Below the pieces are notes generated by a model, which was given only the letters and a program-made list of their open reading frames with translations, was not told where the DNA came from and did not search any database. A program made the position numbers and the translations under genes. Below, piece by piece: positions 47,868-59,293 of a stretch of 64,000 bases of DNA. Source of the stretch: Bifidobacterium moukalabense DSM 27321 (GTDB lineage: Bacteria; Actinomycetota; Actinomycetes; Actinomycetales; Bifidobacteriaceae); assembly GCF_000522505.1 (NCBI RefSeq), contig NZ_AZMV01000004.1, positions 310,001 through 374,000 on the forward strand. Direction: 5' to 3'. The first letter of the stretch is position 1; the number at the start of each line of letters is the position of its first letter.

Positions 47868-50013
47868 ATGTTTTGGGGACAGGAATATGCAAGGGAATCG
47901 ATTTGCATGGTCCGGTATAACCACGATGGCACGGTCAACAACTATCTTCGTCTTGCCGACTGCGATTCCCAATCTCAGGAGAACCCTTTCATATGGCTGA
48001 ACCTTAACCGCTGGATCGATAAGGATAATCCGGACGATCCGAGAACTTTATACTCGCGAAGCATCACCAGCAACAGTAAACGTTTTTGCTGGTGATTTCG
48101 TACGTCTGAGATGGAAACCGAATTCCGCAAGACCGGATAGGCCGACCATAGTCGATCCTTTTGATTCTAAGTATCCATCATACGATACCAATCCGCGAGA
48201 TCTCATCGAGGTAATCTACCTGACCGAGAATGATGCCAAACTATCTGAAATGCTTTCCATCGGATTCGAATACCAAGGTCGACCTACAGAACGAATCCTC
48301 ATTGCATACAAGCGCTGCAAGAGGAACATGCTGGAAGCGGCCCTACTGCAAAGCAGCAAACTTGAATTCCACGATGGGAAAGCGAAACTGCAAAAATACA
48401 TGCACGACGGGAAGTTCACAGCACTTTGTTTCCTTATCAACGAGAATGATGTGCAGGAAATGCCCAGACAGTTTGGGGAAGAGACCGTAAGAATGCTCTA
48501 CTCCAAGGCTGTCCTTCCAAGTCCCAAAGGCAGTGTGCCAATCAGGCCTTTTGAGGACTACGCCGATGATTACCTGAAATGGTATTGCGACCAGTCCGGT
48601 TTTGATTACTCCAAGGAAGATCGCCAAAGAATCGGAACCTTGTTCAAGGAGACTATCAGTTCACCAATCTCGCTGGAGGATTATTCGGGAAAACCTTTTG
48701 ATACCCGTGACGAAAAGCTATATGCCCATGCAATACAAAGGTTGATGCACGCCGATGATGATTTGATGAATCGAATCATCACCCATGTACTGGCGACGGA
48801 CAAGGATTTTCATCAGCAATGTCTCAACACGGTCCTTGCAGGCAAGGACAAGGAGATAGAGGAGAAAAAATAAGACATTCCGAGATGTTGAACAGCGGGT
48901 TCAACAGGGACACAATGAACTGTCCATTCTGGACCAGCTCAAAAAAAGAAGACGAGGCTCAACGTGAAGAGCTAAGCACGACGCTTTCCGACCTTGAAGG
49001 AAAAATAAAGGAGGCAAACCAGCGTCAGAACGAAGTACTGAAAGAGATGGAGGACAATATCGCCTTGAAGTTGGGATTGCGGAGCCTTGCTAGAGCTATT
49101 CCATCCGGCGGTAGTTCCTTCCCCACGCTTCCGTCTCCCCAACCCTTGGCCGATATGTCACGTAAAAAGACTATCGACGATGAGGAACTCTCCATGATTC
49201 TCGAAGATAATCTCGATGAATCCATTTTTGCGCTTGGTGGGAATGATATCGAAGGATTGGCAGCCGGACTACTGGCGACGTTGGCCGCGACGAGGTTCCT
49301 TGCGGTGGATTCGGCCTTCTGTAATGACGTCGCAAACTCATTGGCATTCACCTTGAGCGGCAAACCCGCCTACCATTTTCCAGTGCCATCCGATTGGAGC
49401 GATATAGATACAACGTTGGAGAAGCTGGATGAGGCCGATTGTTCCGTTCTGGTTATGGATAATGTTTTCGACACTATGAATGAGGCATTTTTTGTTTTCG
49501 CTGCTTCGGGCAAGAACAAAAAAGATCTTCATCCTGCCCATTGGCGCGCATGGCAATCTCAAACTCCTCGCGCCAGAGCTATGGGGACAAATTTTCTATG
49601 TGTCTTCAAATGATTTCGCTCGGGATCCATCCTATGAGATAGAGAATTACTACGCGCCAAGCAAGCTGGCGAATATCGAGCACGTCGAGTTCAAGGTGGA
49701 CGATTTACGGTCATTGCCTGAAACGCTCAACAAGACCGTTCCAGGCAATGCCCTTGTACTACCTTGTAAGATACTCACGGCATTCCGCAAAATGGTCCGA
49801 CATGGCAGTAATGAGACTGGAGAAGAGAAGCGGCGGAAGGAGAAGAAGGCCATGGACGAATTCAGCAGGTGGACAGCCGACCATCAGCTCATTCTGGCAT
49901 ACGCCTTCGCCGGACCGGAGGGAATGATGATGGTCGCCGACCCTTTGGATGACCGGAACAGGGCTGAACGGCTCCTGCGGAGAATCGACAGGGATGCAGC
50001 CAATGAAGTATGA
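47868..50013 (+). CDS. Accessory operon gene 2: coiled-coil protein, four frameshifts
   Basis: Large unrecognised protein broken by four single-base shifts, at T5 (48083-48087), A6 (48865-48870), A7 (48941-48947) and A6 (49518-49523). Removing one base from each gives a continuous 713-residue protein. It starts MFWGQEYARES after an AGAGGAG box. The middle, about 320-400, is charged heptad-like sequence (FRDVEQRVQQGHNELSILDQ, then REELSTTLSDLEGKIKEANQ), predicted coiled coil. The C-terminal third has a compact domain with DCSVLVMDNVFD and a basic RRKEKKAMDEF stretch. No ATPase or nuclease motif is evident. Its stop overlaps the start of gene 3. Confidence 0.8.
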
Positions 50014-50995
50014 CGATCTGCTCAGCATTATGGCTACGGACCTTGGCGTCAGGCGATACCGGAATGAGACGGACGAATCGTTCGGCATTAGAACGGTTTA
50101 TTCCGCATCACGGTTCTGGATCGAAGCCTTTTGTCTGGATGACGGACGAATGGGGGCTGACGGATGCCGGCCTGGCACTATCTCGAGAAGGCTGAACCTT
50201 TGGCTCAGGCGAATCTCCCTCATATATCCGTTCATTGGGCAATGGTTCGGGGACCCTCCGGCATCCAAACTCCTTTACGACAAGCTCATCATGGTCGGAG
50301 ACATCATCTCTGAAAACAGCGGCGGAACGTACAGGTGTCCTTCCCGTCATACGATTCAAATCAGCGATGACTTGAAAGCACTCCTGGGCGTCTACGACAT
50401 GACAGGTAACGTCATGTCTCTGCCGATTTCGGGAATGATGCTTTCAGCACGTGAACATGGGAAACCACAGGTTGAACGCAACCCAGCATGGTGGGATCTA
50501 CCGCGGGAGTACCATGTCTGGTCATCCTGCACGGACGAACGGGTCTACGAATACGCCGACCCGTTCCGACAAAACGTTAGGGACTGTTGGGCGGCGAATC
50601 CCATCCTATTGGATGGGATTGGGATCGGAAGAAGAGAGGAAGCCTATAGGCGCAGCACGTACTTTCTGCTACGCGACCGACGAGGCGACATCGAGGCGAG
50701 AATCATCGACGGCTCCCAGTGGAAGCCTCTGTACACCCATCTAAGGAGCGTCGCGGGGAATCCCTACTGGGCGGAGCTGGAACCGCTGGGAGAATCCCAT
50801 ACCAGGATCAAGACACCTTTTGGCATGCTTCCAACGGAAATATCCAGATGGCTGGATTTCATGACCTGGCCTGAAAAAGCTCCCGACGACGAAACCATGC
50901 GGATAATCCGCAACGAACTGTTAGAAACCGCTGTGGATATGCTTGAATCCTGCGGAATCAAAGTAAGGAGCAACCGAACATGCCAGTCCAACTGA
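50003..50995 (+). CDS. Accessory operon gene 3: unknown protein
   Basis: A 330-residue protein with no family I can name. The ATG at 50003 (MKYDDLLSIMATDLG) overlaps the end of gene 2, and its 3' end overlaps the helicase start by 16 bases, so translation is probably coupled. It is rich in Trp, Arg and Tyr (about 13 Trp), typical of a globular cytoplasmic protein. No membrane segment or signal peptide. The open frame begins at 49949 but that part lies inside gene 2. Confidence 0.85.
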   Translation: MKYDDLLSIMATDLGVRRYRNETDESFGIRTVYSASRFWIEAFCLDDGRMGADGCRPGTISRRLNLWLRRISLIYPFIGQWFGDPPASKLLYDKLIMVGDIISENSGGTYRCPSRHTIQISDDLKALLGVYDMTGNVMSLPISGMMLSAREHGKPQVERNPAWWDLPREYHVWSSCTDERVYEYADPFRQNVRDCWAANPILLDGIGIGRREEAYRRSTYFLLRDRRGDIEARIIDGSQWKPLYTHLRSVAGNPYWAELEPLGESHTRIKTPFGMLPTEISRWLDFMTWPEKAPDDETMRIIRNELLETAVDMLESCGIKVRSNRTCQSN

Positions 50996-53900
50996 GTATC
51001 GCCGATACCGAGAAAGCCATTTCGAACAGACTCGTCAAATACATCGAGACCGAATACTTCGGCAAAACGCCCGAGCTCCTCTCCAGATGCGAGAAAACAC
51101 TCGCTGCTCCTGGAACGCTGTTTCAGAAACCGTATCTGGAAGCCACGAAAGCCTATCAGCTTGCCGATGGAGGCATCGGAAACGCTGCGGTTCCGGAACG
51201 AATCAAGGCTTTTCTTCAGAATATGGCGGAAAAGGACAAGGGAGTGTTCGCCCAACCATACAGCCATCAGGTCGAATCCCTCGAGTCGTTCTGGAACGGT
51301 TGCGACGTCTTGGTCTCCACAGGAACAGGTTCCGGAAAGACGGAGTGCTTTATGTGGCCGCTCGTGTCCAAAATGGCGGGAGAGGCCATGGGATTGACCG
51401 ATAGACGGTCCTCATGGGAGGAAAGCCGTGCGGTCAGAGCACTGGTCCTGTATCCGATGAACGCGCTCGTGTCCGACCAGGTCGGTCGTCTGCGCAGGAT
51501 GATCGGCGACAGGCAAGGCAGTTTCCTTGACATCTGGAAGAATTCCGTCAGGAACGTACGACGTCCCCAATTTGGCATGTATACCGGCAGGACTCCTTAC
51601 GCCGGCGACGCGAGAAACAAGCAGCGAGACAAGGAATACGCCGAAACACTGAGGAAGGATTTCGGCGAGCTTGGTGAGGGAGACAAGCTCCATCTGTCGG
51701 AAACCGGCCGTTTCCCAGAAAAGAAAGACATCCTCGCCTATACGGATGTGATCGCGGAAGGCGGAGACGGATGGAGTTCCTTGGACACGGAGATGCTGAT
51801 GCGCTTCGAAATGCAGCGACATGTGCCGGACATACTCGTAACCAACTATTCCATGCTGCAGTACATGCTCATCCGGGCAACGGAAAACGGCATCTGGGAG
51901 AACACCGCGAAATGGCTGGAGCGAAATCCGAAGGAACGGATTCTGCTCGTGCTTGATGAGGCGCATATGTACAAAGGCGCCGCCGGAGGCGAGGTGTCGC
52001 TGCTGCTGAAACGTCTCGCGGCAAGGCTTGGCGTCGGAATGGGCCGGTTCCAATTCATCCTGACTTCCGCCTCCATTCCGGAGAATCATGAACCGGTCGA
52101 GCGTTTCTTCGAGGACATGGCGGGCAGATCGGCTTCAAATCTGCGCATCATCACGGGCAAGGAGCAGGAAGTCATCCGTGGTTCCCGGATTCTTTCCGCG
52201 AAGGACATAGTGGCTGCCACTGGAGCCGGTAATGATGCGGATACTTCGATGATGCGCCTGCGGCGGTTCCTGTCGGGAATCGGCCAGCCTGTACCGGAGA
52301 GCATGGATGAGCAGATGGTCCGCGAGCGAGCCGGAGAAGAACTTCAGAAGATTGAACGGTTCGGGGCGTTGGCGGAAATTCTTCGTCGGAAAACGATGAC
52401 CTTGGAGGAAGTCGCGGAAGAAATCTTCAAAGACGAGCCTGAAGCCGTCAGGGCGACCGACATTCTGCTGAATATCGCCGCATTGGCCTTGGATGAGGGA
52501 CGGCCGCTTCTGCCGACACGTATGCACCTGTTCATCAGAGGAATCCAATCGCTCACGGTCTGTGCCGATCCTAGATGTATCTATGCGGAAAAAAAGGACG
52601 ATCTGCCACTCGGCAAGACGTTCATCAACGGGTCAGCCGGACACTGCTCCTGCGGCGCGAAGACCTACGAACTGGCCACCGACCGTACTTGCGGAGCATT
52701 GTTCCTTAAAGGCTATGCCAATCCCAGCGATGACGACTTCTTCTTCTGGAACGAGAAGCCTGTCGGCAACAGTGAAATCAAAGCGCTCAGCGTCATGCCG
52801 ATAGCGGAAGACTCCCGTCCGGACGACACCAAGACAGGATGGCTCAACACGGTATCCGGCAAGATATACCGTGACGACCATCATGGACAGTCCCATTTCT
52901 CGCATGTGGCGTTCTCCTTTGACCAGCCCAAAGACATGGACGGCAAGAAGATGCAGTTCACCACCTGCCCGAAATGCAGCGGTCGTCTTTCGGTCAGTGA
53001 TTTCACTACCAAGGGCAATGAGCCGTTCTACAACGTCGTCGCCGAGCAATTCTCTTTGCAAGAGCCTTCGAGCAATCCGGAGAAACTATGGAGAAACCCG
53101 AATGCCGGAAAGAAAGTGATCCTCTTTTCCGACAGCAGGCAGGCTGCCGCCAGGATAGCGCTCGACTTAACCGAATCCTCCGACAAAGATCTGATGCGTA
53201 AGCTACTGTGCAGGGCGGCATACGACCTGTACCGAGAGTACAGAGAAGAGGCAACTGTCAGCGCGGTCTATCCAATGCTCCTGAAAACCGTGTCGGAACA
53301 TGAATCGCGTATCTTCTACGGCAACGACCGCACGACCATTATGGGAAAAATCGAGAAAGACCAGAGAAAATACGAAAACCCTCGACGCTTCAAAAAAACT
53401 ATTAGTCGCAGGTGATGAAAGCGCGCCGCAAGAATACCACTACCTCCTTTTATCGCTCATCTGCGATCGCTATCGTTCTCTCAGCGATATGACAATCGGA
53501 TGGATTGATCCGACCGACGACGTCATGGAAGATATCGATGGCGACCTCGATGAAGCTGGAATCTCCGAAGCGGAATTCAAGTCGATTTTCTATGCGTGGA
53601 GCGAGTATCTGCTCATTCACAACGCCGCCCTGAACCCAAATATCAGTTGGTCCACTCGCGATAGGGCAATGCCTTTTTCCGCGGAATATGGGGTGGACAA
53701 TGACAACATTTTCAAGGGACAGACGAGGGGACAACGTTCGCTGTACGAATTCCTGAAGAAACGCTTCAGTGCGGACGAAATGGCGCATATTGAGCACGCA
53801 CTGGACCATTTCCTCGAAACATCAACAAAAAAAAGTCCAGTATAAATTCTTGGATCCGCATTGCGTCACATTGAGGATCGAACCGAATGCGCGGTGGAAG

Positions 53901-56220
53901 GTCTGCGACCGATGTGGTAAGAATGCCCCCTATGATTTATGGGGCAAATGCCCTCACTGCAAGCAAGGCGAAATGCATGAACTTACGGATTTCAGCTCCG
54001 TCGCATTTTGGCGCGATCCGATTGTAAAGATTCTCCAAGGTGATGACGATTCCCTGCGCGCGAGAATCAACACTGAGGAACATACAGCGCAGCTATCCCA
54101 TAAGGATGGCCAGAACGAGAGCTGGTCCACCACCGAGGAATACGAAATGCGGTTCCAAGACATTTACACATCCGACAACGAAGATCCCGTGGATGTCCTT
54201 TCCTGTACGACAACAATGGAAGTCGGCATCGACATCGGATCCCTTACGGCGGTGGCACTCCGCAACATTCCGCCGATGCGCGAGAACTACCAGCAAAGGG
54301 CCGGACGCGCAGGACGTCGCGGCTCCTCAGTGTCCACCATCGTGACGTATGTCGATGCCAGGCCTTTCGACAACCATTATTTCGAACATCCAGACAGTAT
54401 TGTTCGCGGGGAACTGAGGGAACCGCATGTCGACGTGGACAACGAAAAGCTGATTAGACGGCATCTGGCGACTATTCTGCTCACCGATTTCAGTGCTGAG
54501 CAAGGATTTTCGATGGAGAACGTTACGATTGAGAATTTCTTCGAAAACTATTGGAGAAATTGGAACTCCTTTCTTGAATCGTACGACTTCAATGTCATCA
54601 TCCGGCATCAGCTGATTCCACGGGATTGGAGACTGGATGCCAACAAGTTCCGTCGTGCCCTGTCCGTGGAGTTGGACGACCTTAAAAAGGATTTTGAAAA
54701 ATACGGAGAGAACTATCTGTCCGCCGACAATAAAACCTACAAGAGCCTTTTGGATAGTCTCCTCGAAGCGGCCATACTCCCGACGTACTCATTCCCCCGC
54801 AACGTCACCGGATTCGACATTGAGGATCCATCCGATGTCAAGAAGCTCGAGCAGCGGCCGGAACGGTCCCTCGATATGGCCATCAGCGAATACGCTCCAG
54901 GGCGAGAACTCATCGTGAACAAAAAAAGGTACATTTCCGGTGGAATCTACGCACATTCGTCGAGATTCGCCAAAAAGCAAGGTACCTCATTCGAGCCGGC
55001 GAAGAAGTACTTCGATAACAAGGACTACCACAACGAAGTGCTCCTCTGCACGAACCCGACTTGTGGATGGTTCGGATTCGAAAAGGAGCTACGTAAACCC
55101 GACCGTTGCCCGTTCTGCAAGGAACCTGGACTTGAACGCAAGCCGTTCCTTAAGCCGTGGGGATTCGCGCCGAAAAACGGAGATGCGTCTCCGTCGGCGA
55201 GCGAACGTTCCGAATTGTCCTTTGCGGAACCACCTTTCTACTCCGCGACGCCTTCCGAAGAAATGATGGGCACCGATTACAATCACATTGAATACAGCGA
55301 AAGACACGACTGCTCCCTCATGGTGATCAACAAAGGTCCGAATGGCGAGGGATTCACAATCTGTTCCCATTGTGGAGCCGCTTTCCCGACGACGGATTCG
55401 GCAGGAGTCGAAAAATACATCAAAGCGCCTTACACGAAGACTCCGCAGAATCGGCTACCTGGCTGCGCGCATGATTTTAGCCGTGGCCTATACATCGGAG
55501 ACGTGTTCAACACGGACATGATCATATTCGCCCTCCGCCTTGATCCAAACGAGGTGAGCGTCAACCAGTCGAATAAATGGCTTAAACGAGCCCGCGTGTC
55601 GCTTGCTGAGGCGATGCGACTTGCCGCCGTTGATCTATTGGATATCGATTTCAACGAATTATGCGTCGGTAGCCGCACACGTCTTGACGGGAACGGCGGA
55701 TCCGCTTTCGCCGACGTGTTCCTTTTCGACTCTCTCTCCAGTGGCGCCGGATATTCGTCCGCTCTGTCCAAGGGACATAATCTCAAAAAAACTCTTCGAC
55801 AAGACCAGAAGCATCCTCAACGGCTGCGATTGTGAAGAGGCTTGTTTCTCCTGCCTGAAGCACTACTACAACAAGCAATTCCATAATCAGCTCGACCGTC
55901 ACGCAGCGCTCGATCTGCTTGACTATGCAATGAGCGGAACAGTAAAGGGCCGTGTGTCCGACGAGGACGCACGGATTGCCTTCGCGGCCCTTGCAGAGGT
56001 GATTCAGAATGATACACGGTCCATGTGTTCGTTCAAAGGTGACAAGATGACCTTCATGTTTGACGGGAAGGAAACAGTTCTTACCTGTCTTCCGGATATG
56101 AAACCCAAATCATCCGCTTCCGCGGTGAATGAATGCTGGCAATATCAGCTAAAGCATAACGTCCCAGGAATCGTTGATGCACTTGCAAAAGGACGGACGG
56201 GGAACCTCACGTTGTTTTAA
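50980..56220 (+). CDS. Accessory operon gene 4: large DEAH helicase with DUF1998-like C terminus, three frameshifts
   Basis: One gene in four pieces. Removing one A from A7 (53392-53398), A8 (53827-53834) and A7 (55785-55791) gives a single protein of 1745 residues. Walker A is STGTGSGKT (113-121), the DEAH box is VLDEAH (about 324-329) and motif III TSAS (362-365). The second lobe has [12 protein letters not shown] and [11 protein letters not shown]. Cysteine pairs suited to zinc occur repeatedly: [17 protein letters not shown] with [16 protein letters not shown] with CPFCKEPG and CSHCGAAF; the end has [14 protein letters not shown] followed by [10 protein letters not shown], typical of DUF1998 (MrfA/YprA, DISARM DrmB, Druantia DruE). 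Length favours DruE-like. Confidence 0.88.
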
Positions 56221-56246
56221 TTCCTCAGATTAACGTTCTTTCCCCA

Positions 56247-56649
56247 TCATCTTGACGATTGCGTTATGACAAACATGACGCAATCGTCAAGAAAGACGGT
56301 GGTGCCACTGGCCATCGTCGGATTGGCGGAGAGACCGCGACTGGCGGCGAATGTGCGATGCCACTCGTCAATCTCTTCCGCAGCAACAAAAGAAATCATG
56401 CCAGCGAGACGGCTGTTGGCCGAAAGGTCTTCCGCGGCGTCGCGGTGGATTTCATTGACGTCGTCGTCATCCAAACTCTCTGACGCCGTCCAGCCGGTCA
56501 GAAAGAATTTCGGCGTGCATGGGTAACTGCCTGAACTCCTCGCTAGGATGGAGGCTGGTCATCGCCGGACAAGGGAATACACAAATGTTGTCCGATGTTT
56601 CGACGGCATACGAACTCATAGAAGTGGAGGACGTATCGCATAGCGCCAA
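56247..56649 (-). pseudogene. Small unknown gene, probably frameshifted
   Basis: Two overlapping minus-strand frames join into one coding sequence of about 133 residues if one base is removed near 56479: CDTSSTSMSSYAVETSDN..., then DDDDVNEIHRDAAEDLS and LAGMISFVAAEEIDEWHRTF, ending ITQSSR. A TTG at 56649 or an ATG about 30 bases later could start it. No family recognised. It directly follows the damaged DUF4839-type gene and probably belonged to the same transcript. Confidence 0.45.
56250..56292. terminator. Hairpin between the helicase gene and the opposing ORF
   Basis: A 15-bp perfect stem (arms 56250-56264 and 56278-56292) with a 13-base loop, 30 bases past the helicase stop. It overlaps the 3' end of the minus-strand ORF at 56247-56649. 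No long T-run on either strand. Confidence 0.6.
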
Positions 56650-56653
56650 CTTC

Positions 56654-57588
56654 TCAGCGTGCGGTCATTTCGACAAGTTCCAATTTGAAAAGACCGTTGT
56701 CTGGGTTGTATTTGTCTACTGTCGCCTTGACATGGATGTTCTGTCCCTCATGGACGAAAGAGGACAGTCCGACCGAACCGTTATGGAAATCGCTCCATAT
56801 GATTCCCTCGAACCTGAAATTCGGCCCACTGACACTGTCCGTGTTGTAATCGCCGCCATATACCAACGTGTAATCCAGCAAGAAACGGGGATGCTCGTCG
56901 CTGGGTATAACGTTTGCGATGTTGTCATCGAAGGTGGTGCGGCCCTTGTATTTCTCCGCGAACGCGGCGACGGATGAATCGTCAGGATCTTTCAGCGCGA
57001 GCAACGCCGCGAACTCCGGATTGTTGGCGGTCGTGATGACGCCGTCGCTATCGGGCTGCTGCTGGAATTCCTGCTGCTGTGATTCCTTCGACGACGTGGT
57101 CTCATTCTTCCGGACGGTCAACGTGACCTTGCCATCCGTGGTGGATTGCCTCGCCTTGATAACGGTCTATTCCTCGCCGTTCCGCACGTACGTCTTCACC
57201 GTTGAAGTCTGGTCGCTGCCGTCGCCTCCGTCAATCAAGAAATTATAAGCCAAGTTTTTCCCGTCAAGTTCCTCCATCACGTCCTTCGTAGAATGACCTT
57301 TCTACGCGTTCGTGTCGATCGTCGTGAACGAGGGTGCGGACGACTCATCCTTATCTCCAGAGTCGGGAGTGTCTGAATACGACGGAGTCAATGCTGGATC
57401 GTTCTTTCCCTAATCGCTGGATGGCTGGCTGGCGCAGTACGCGATGCCAACGAGCAGGAGAAGTGCTGCCACACAGCCGATAAGAATTGTGAGTCCCCGC
57501 TTGTCCTTCAGCAATGCCGCGAAACCGTTAGACGTCGCATTCCCCTTCGTTCTTGTGTCGGATGGACTGTTCGCCGGACTGGTTTCAT
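56654..57588 (-). pseudogene. DUF4839-type membrane protein with three in-frame TAG codons
   Basis: A single minus-strand frame runs about 930 bases and is interrupted only by TAG codons at 57410-57412, 57302-57304 and 57167-57169. Order: a hydrophobic segment (LTILIGCVAALLLLVGIAYC), an acidic linker, a PASTA-like stretch (KGHSTKDVMEELDGKNLAY... VKTYVRNGEE), then a C-terminal domain (FAALLALKDPDDSS, NIANVIPSDEHPRF, VSGPNFRFEG) that I recognise as DUF4839-like. The natural start is probably the ATG at 57588 overlapping the upstream stop (ATGA); one extra base after it would restore the frame, giving 311 codons. As written the longest stop-free part is 56654-57121, 155 codons. Confidence 0.6.
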
Positions 57589-58767
57589 TTCTCGTCGGAG
57601 GGCCAACACAACGCAGGCGTCATATCGGACTTCGCAAGCGTATCGTATGTGGAATCCGGTCGTTCCGATGGGTTCTCATCCGCCTCGTCCGGCAGGTTCG
57701 CATCGCCGTCGGGCTCTGCAGCCGAAGCGACGTCGATCAGCGCCATCACGTCCGTCGGTTCGGAGCTGGCTCCACCCGGAACCGTGGGAAGTGTGACCGT
57801 CGGGGCCTGTTCCTCCGGAACAATTTCCACGGTGGCGTTCGGCTCCGCGTCTTCAGCCTTAGTTCCCGCCCGGCCGTGTGGGGCGGTGTTTTCGAGGATG
57901 TCAGAAAATACCCTCCGTGGTTTGTTGCCGGGAGAAACCGGCTTAGTCCTCACGGACGGAGAATCGTCATACAGGGGTTCGTTCCAGACCTGCAAGGTTT
58001 CGGCGGTGTGTTCCTCGGCATTCCACTCGCGCAGCTGTTTCCTTTCCTCACACACTGAACGCGCCTCATCGATGGAATCTCCGATGATCTGAGTGGCATT
58101 CTGCATGCGTGAGGTCGCCTTCCTCACCGTCTCATTGGATTGGATTCCGTTCCATGCACGGGCCGAATGCTCGCGCATCACATTGATCCTGTCCTCGCGG
58201 CTATCTTCTGCCACAATACGGTCTACTTCGCTTTTGGCTTTGGAAAGCACCTCCTTCGCCCTGGTCCTGCCAGCTTCGAGTTTCCCTTCCAGATCATTGT
58301 CCTTCGCGAATTTTTCGGCGCTTTTCCTGGCTTTAGAGAGGAGACCGCCTAAAACCGTCGGCTGCGAAGCCGGACGCGGTTCCGGTTGGGATCGAGATGA
58401 TGCAGAGGCCAGAGACCACGGAACGGATGGATACTGACTCGGCACCGGTTTGGGCAATTGGCCCATGTCGGGCTGGCCCATAGGCATAGCGTGTCTTCCG
58501 GACGGACGGCTCCTCAGCGTCTGAACTATCCGATCGAGCACCGGACCCACGTCGTTCATGGCATATCCGCCCATATATGTGATGGCGAACGGGTGCTGTT
58601 CAACGTCATCGGCGGACAGTCCATATCCGTTGCGCAGGGTTTCGATGCATTCCCGGAGAATGCATCCACTTCATCCGTCCTGTATCCTTCCGCGGTGGTG
58701 AGTCTGCTGCTACTTCCTGTTTGATTTTCAGTTCAACCAACGACGACGCCATGACCGGTTTACGCAT
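57585..58767 (-). pseudogene. DivIVA-like protein gene, two frameshifts at the 5' end
   Basis: The intact part, from 58574 to 57585, codes for 329 residues: GGYAMNDVGPVLDRIVQTLR, a Pro/Ser-rich linker, charged helices (KARKSAEKFAKDNDLEGKLE...) and an acidic tail ending CWPSDEK. Upstream, in other frames, are MASSLVELKIKQ and TTAEGYRTDEVDAFS followed by ECIETLRNGYGLSADDV. GYRTDEVDAF and GGYAMNDVGPVLDRIV have the form of DivIVA repeats. Adding one base near 58640 and one near 58715 joins all into about 394 codons. Polar-growth proteins are the known family role; function here is inferred. Stop overlaps the next gene's start. Confidence 0.55.
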
Positions 58768-59223
58768 GGAATCGCTTCGCTTCCCATCCGCAGCCATCCA
58801 TGTCTCAGCGGTAACGCATGAATTGCAATGCTTCTGTCGATTCTCTGATACGGATTTTCATGTTTTCATTCACGCCTTCCTAACGAGCTTTTGTCTTGTA
58901 GCATTCGACGTCGTGGATGACCATGATTCTAGTTTCGGCACTGTCGTCCGGAGGGATTCTCATGTCTCGCAGCATTCGCCACCGTACGTCTTCAACCTCA
59001 CATTTGCAGCCCAGTGACATTCAGAACATTCCCCGCCAATCAAGAGACCAACGGGTTCTCAATGCGTTATATGTCCGTGGCTATTGAGCAGCGGAATCCT
59101 TGTGTAGTCCCGTATGGGCTCCGTCGATTCGTGTACAGAGTACAGCCTGTTTCCGGTCACGCACGCCGGATACGCTTTATCATGGTCCATAGCCAACGTC
59201 CTCATGGAGGCGATCGTGACCGA
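58768..59223. other. Non-coding stretch between the damaged genes and prs
   Basis: About 456 bp with short random frames only, no ribosome-binding sites and mixed composition. It should carry the promoter of the minus-strand damaged cluster near its left end. Nothing else recognised. Confidence 0.5.
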
Positions 59224-59260
59224 CAAAAAATACGGGTTCCAAACAAGTCGGAACCCGTAT
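59224..59260 (-). terminator. Terminator after prs
   Basis: Perfect 11-bp arms (59230-59240 and 59250-59260) with a nine-base loop, followed on the minus strand by TTTTTT. It lies 33 bases past the prs stop and is the last housekeeping element before the accessory segment. Confidence 0.9.
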
Positions 59261-59293
59261 AAACGCAAAATACGCTAACGAAAGCCCAAAGAA

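Noticed and set aside
53300..56220. Three separate genes after the helicase
   Set aside because: Each boundary is an A7 or A8 run and one-base removal joins them into a single helicase with the motifs in correct order; separate genes would leave helicase motifs V-VI without the first lobe.
59014..59268. Short ORFs on both strands before the prs terminator
   Set aside because: They overlap each other, lack ribosome-binding sites and reach into the terminator stem.
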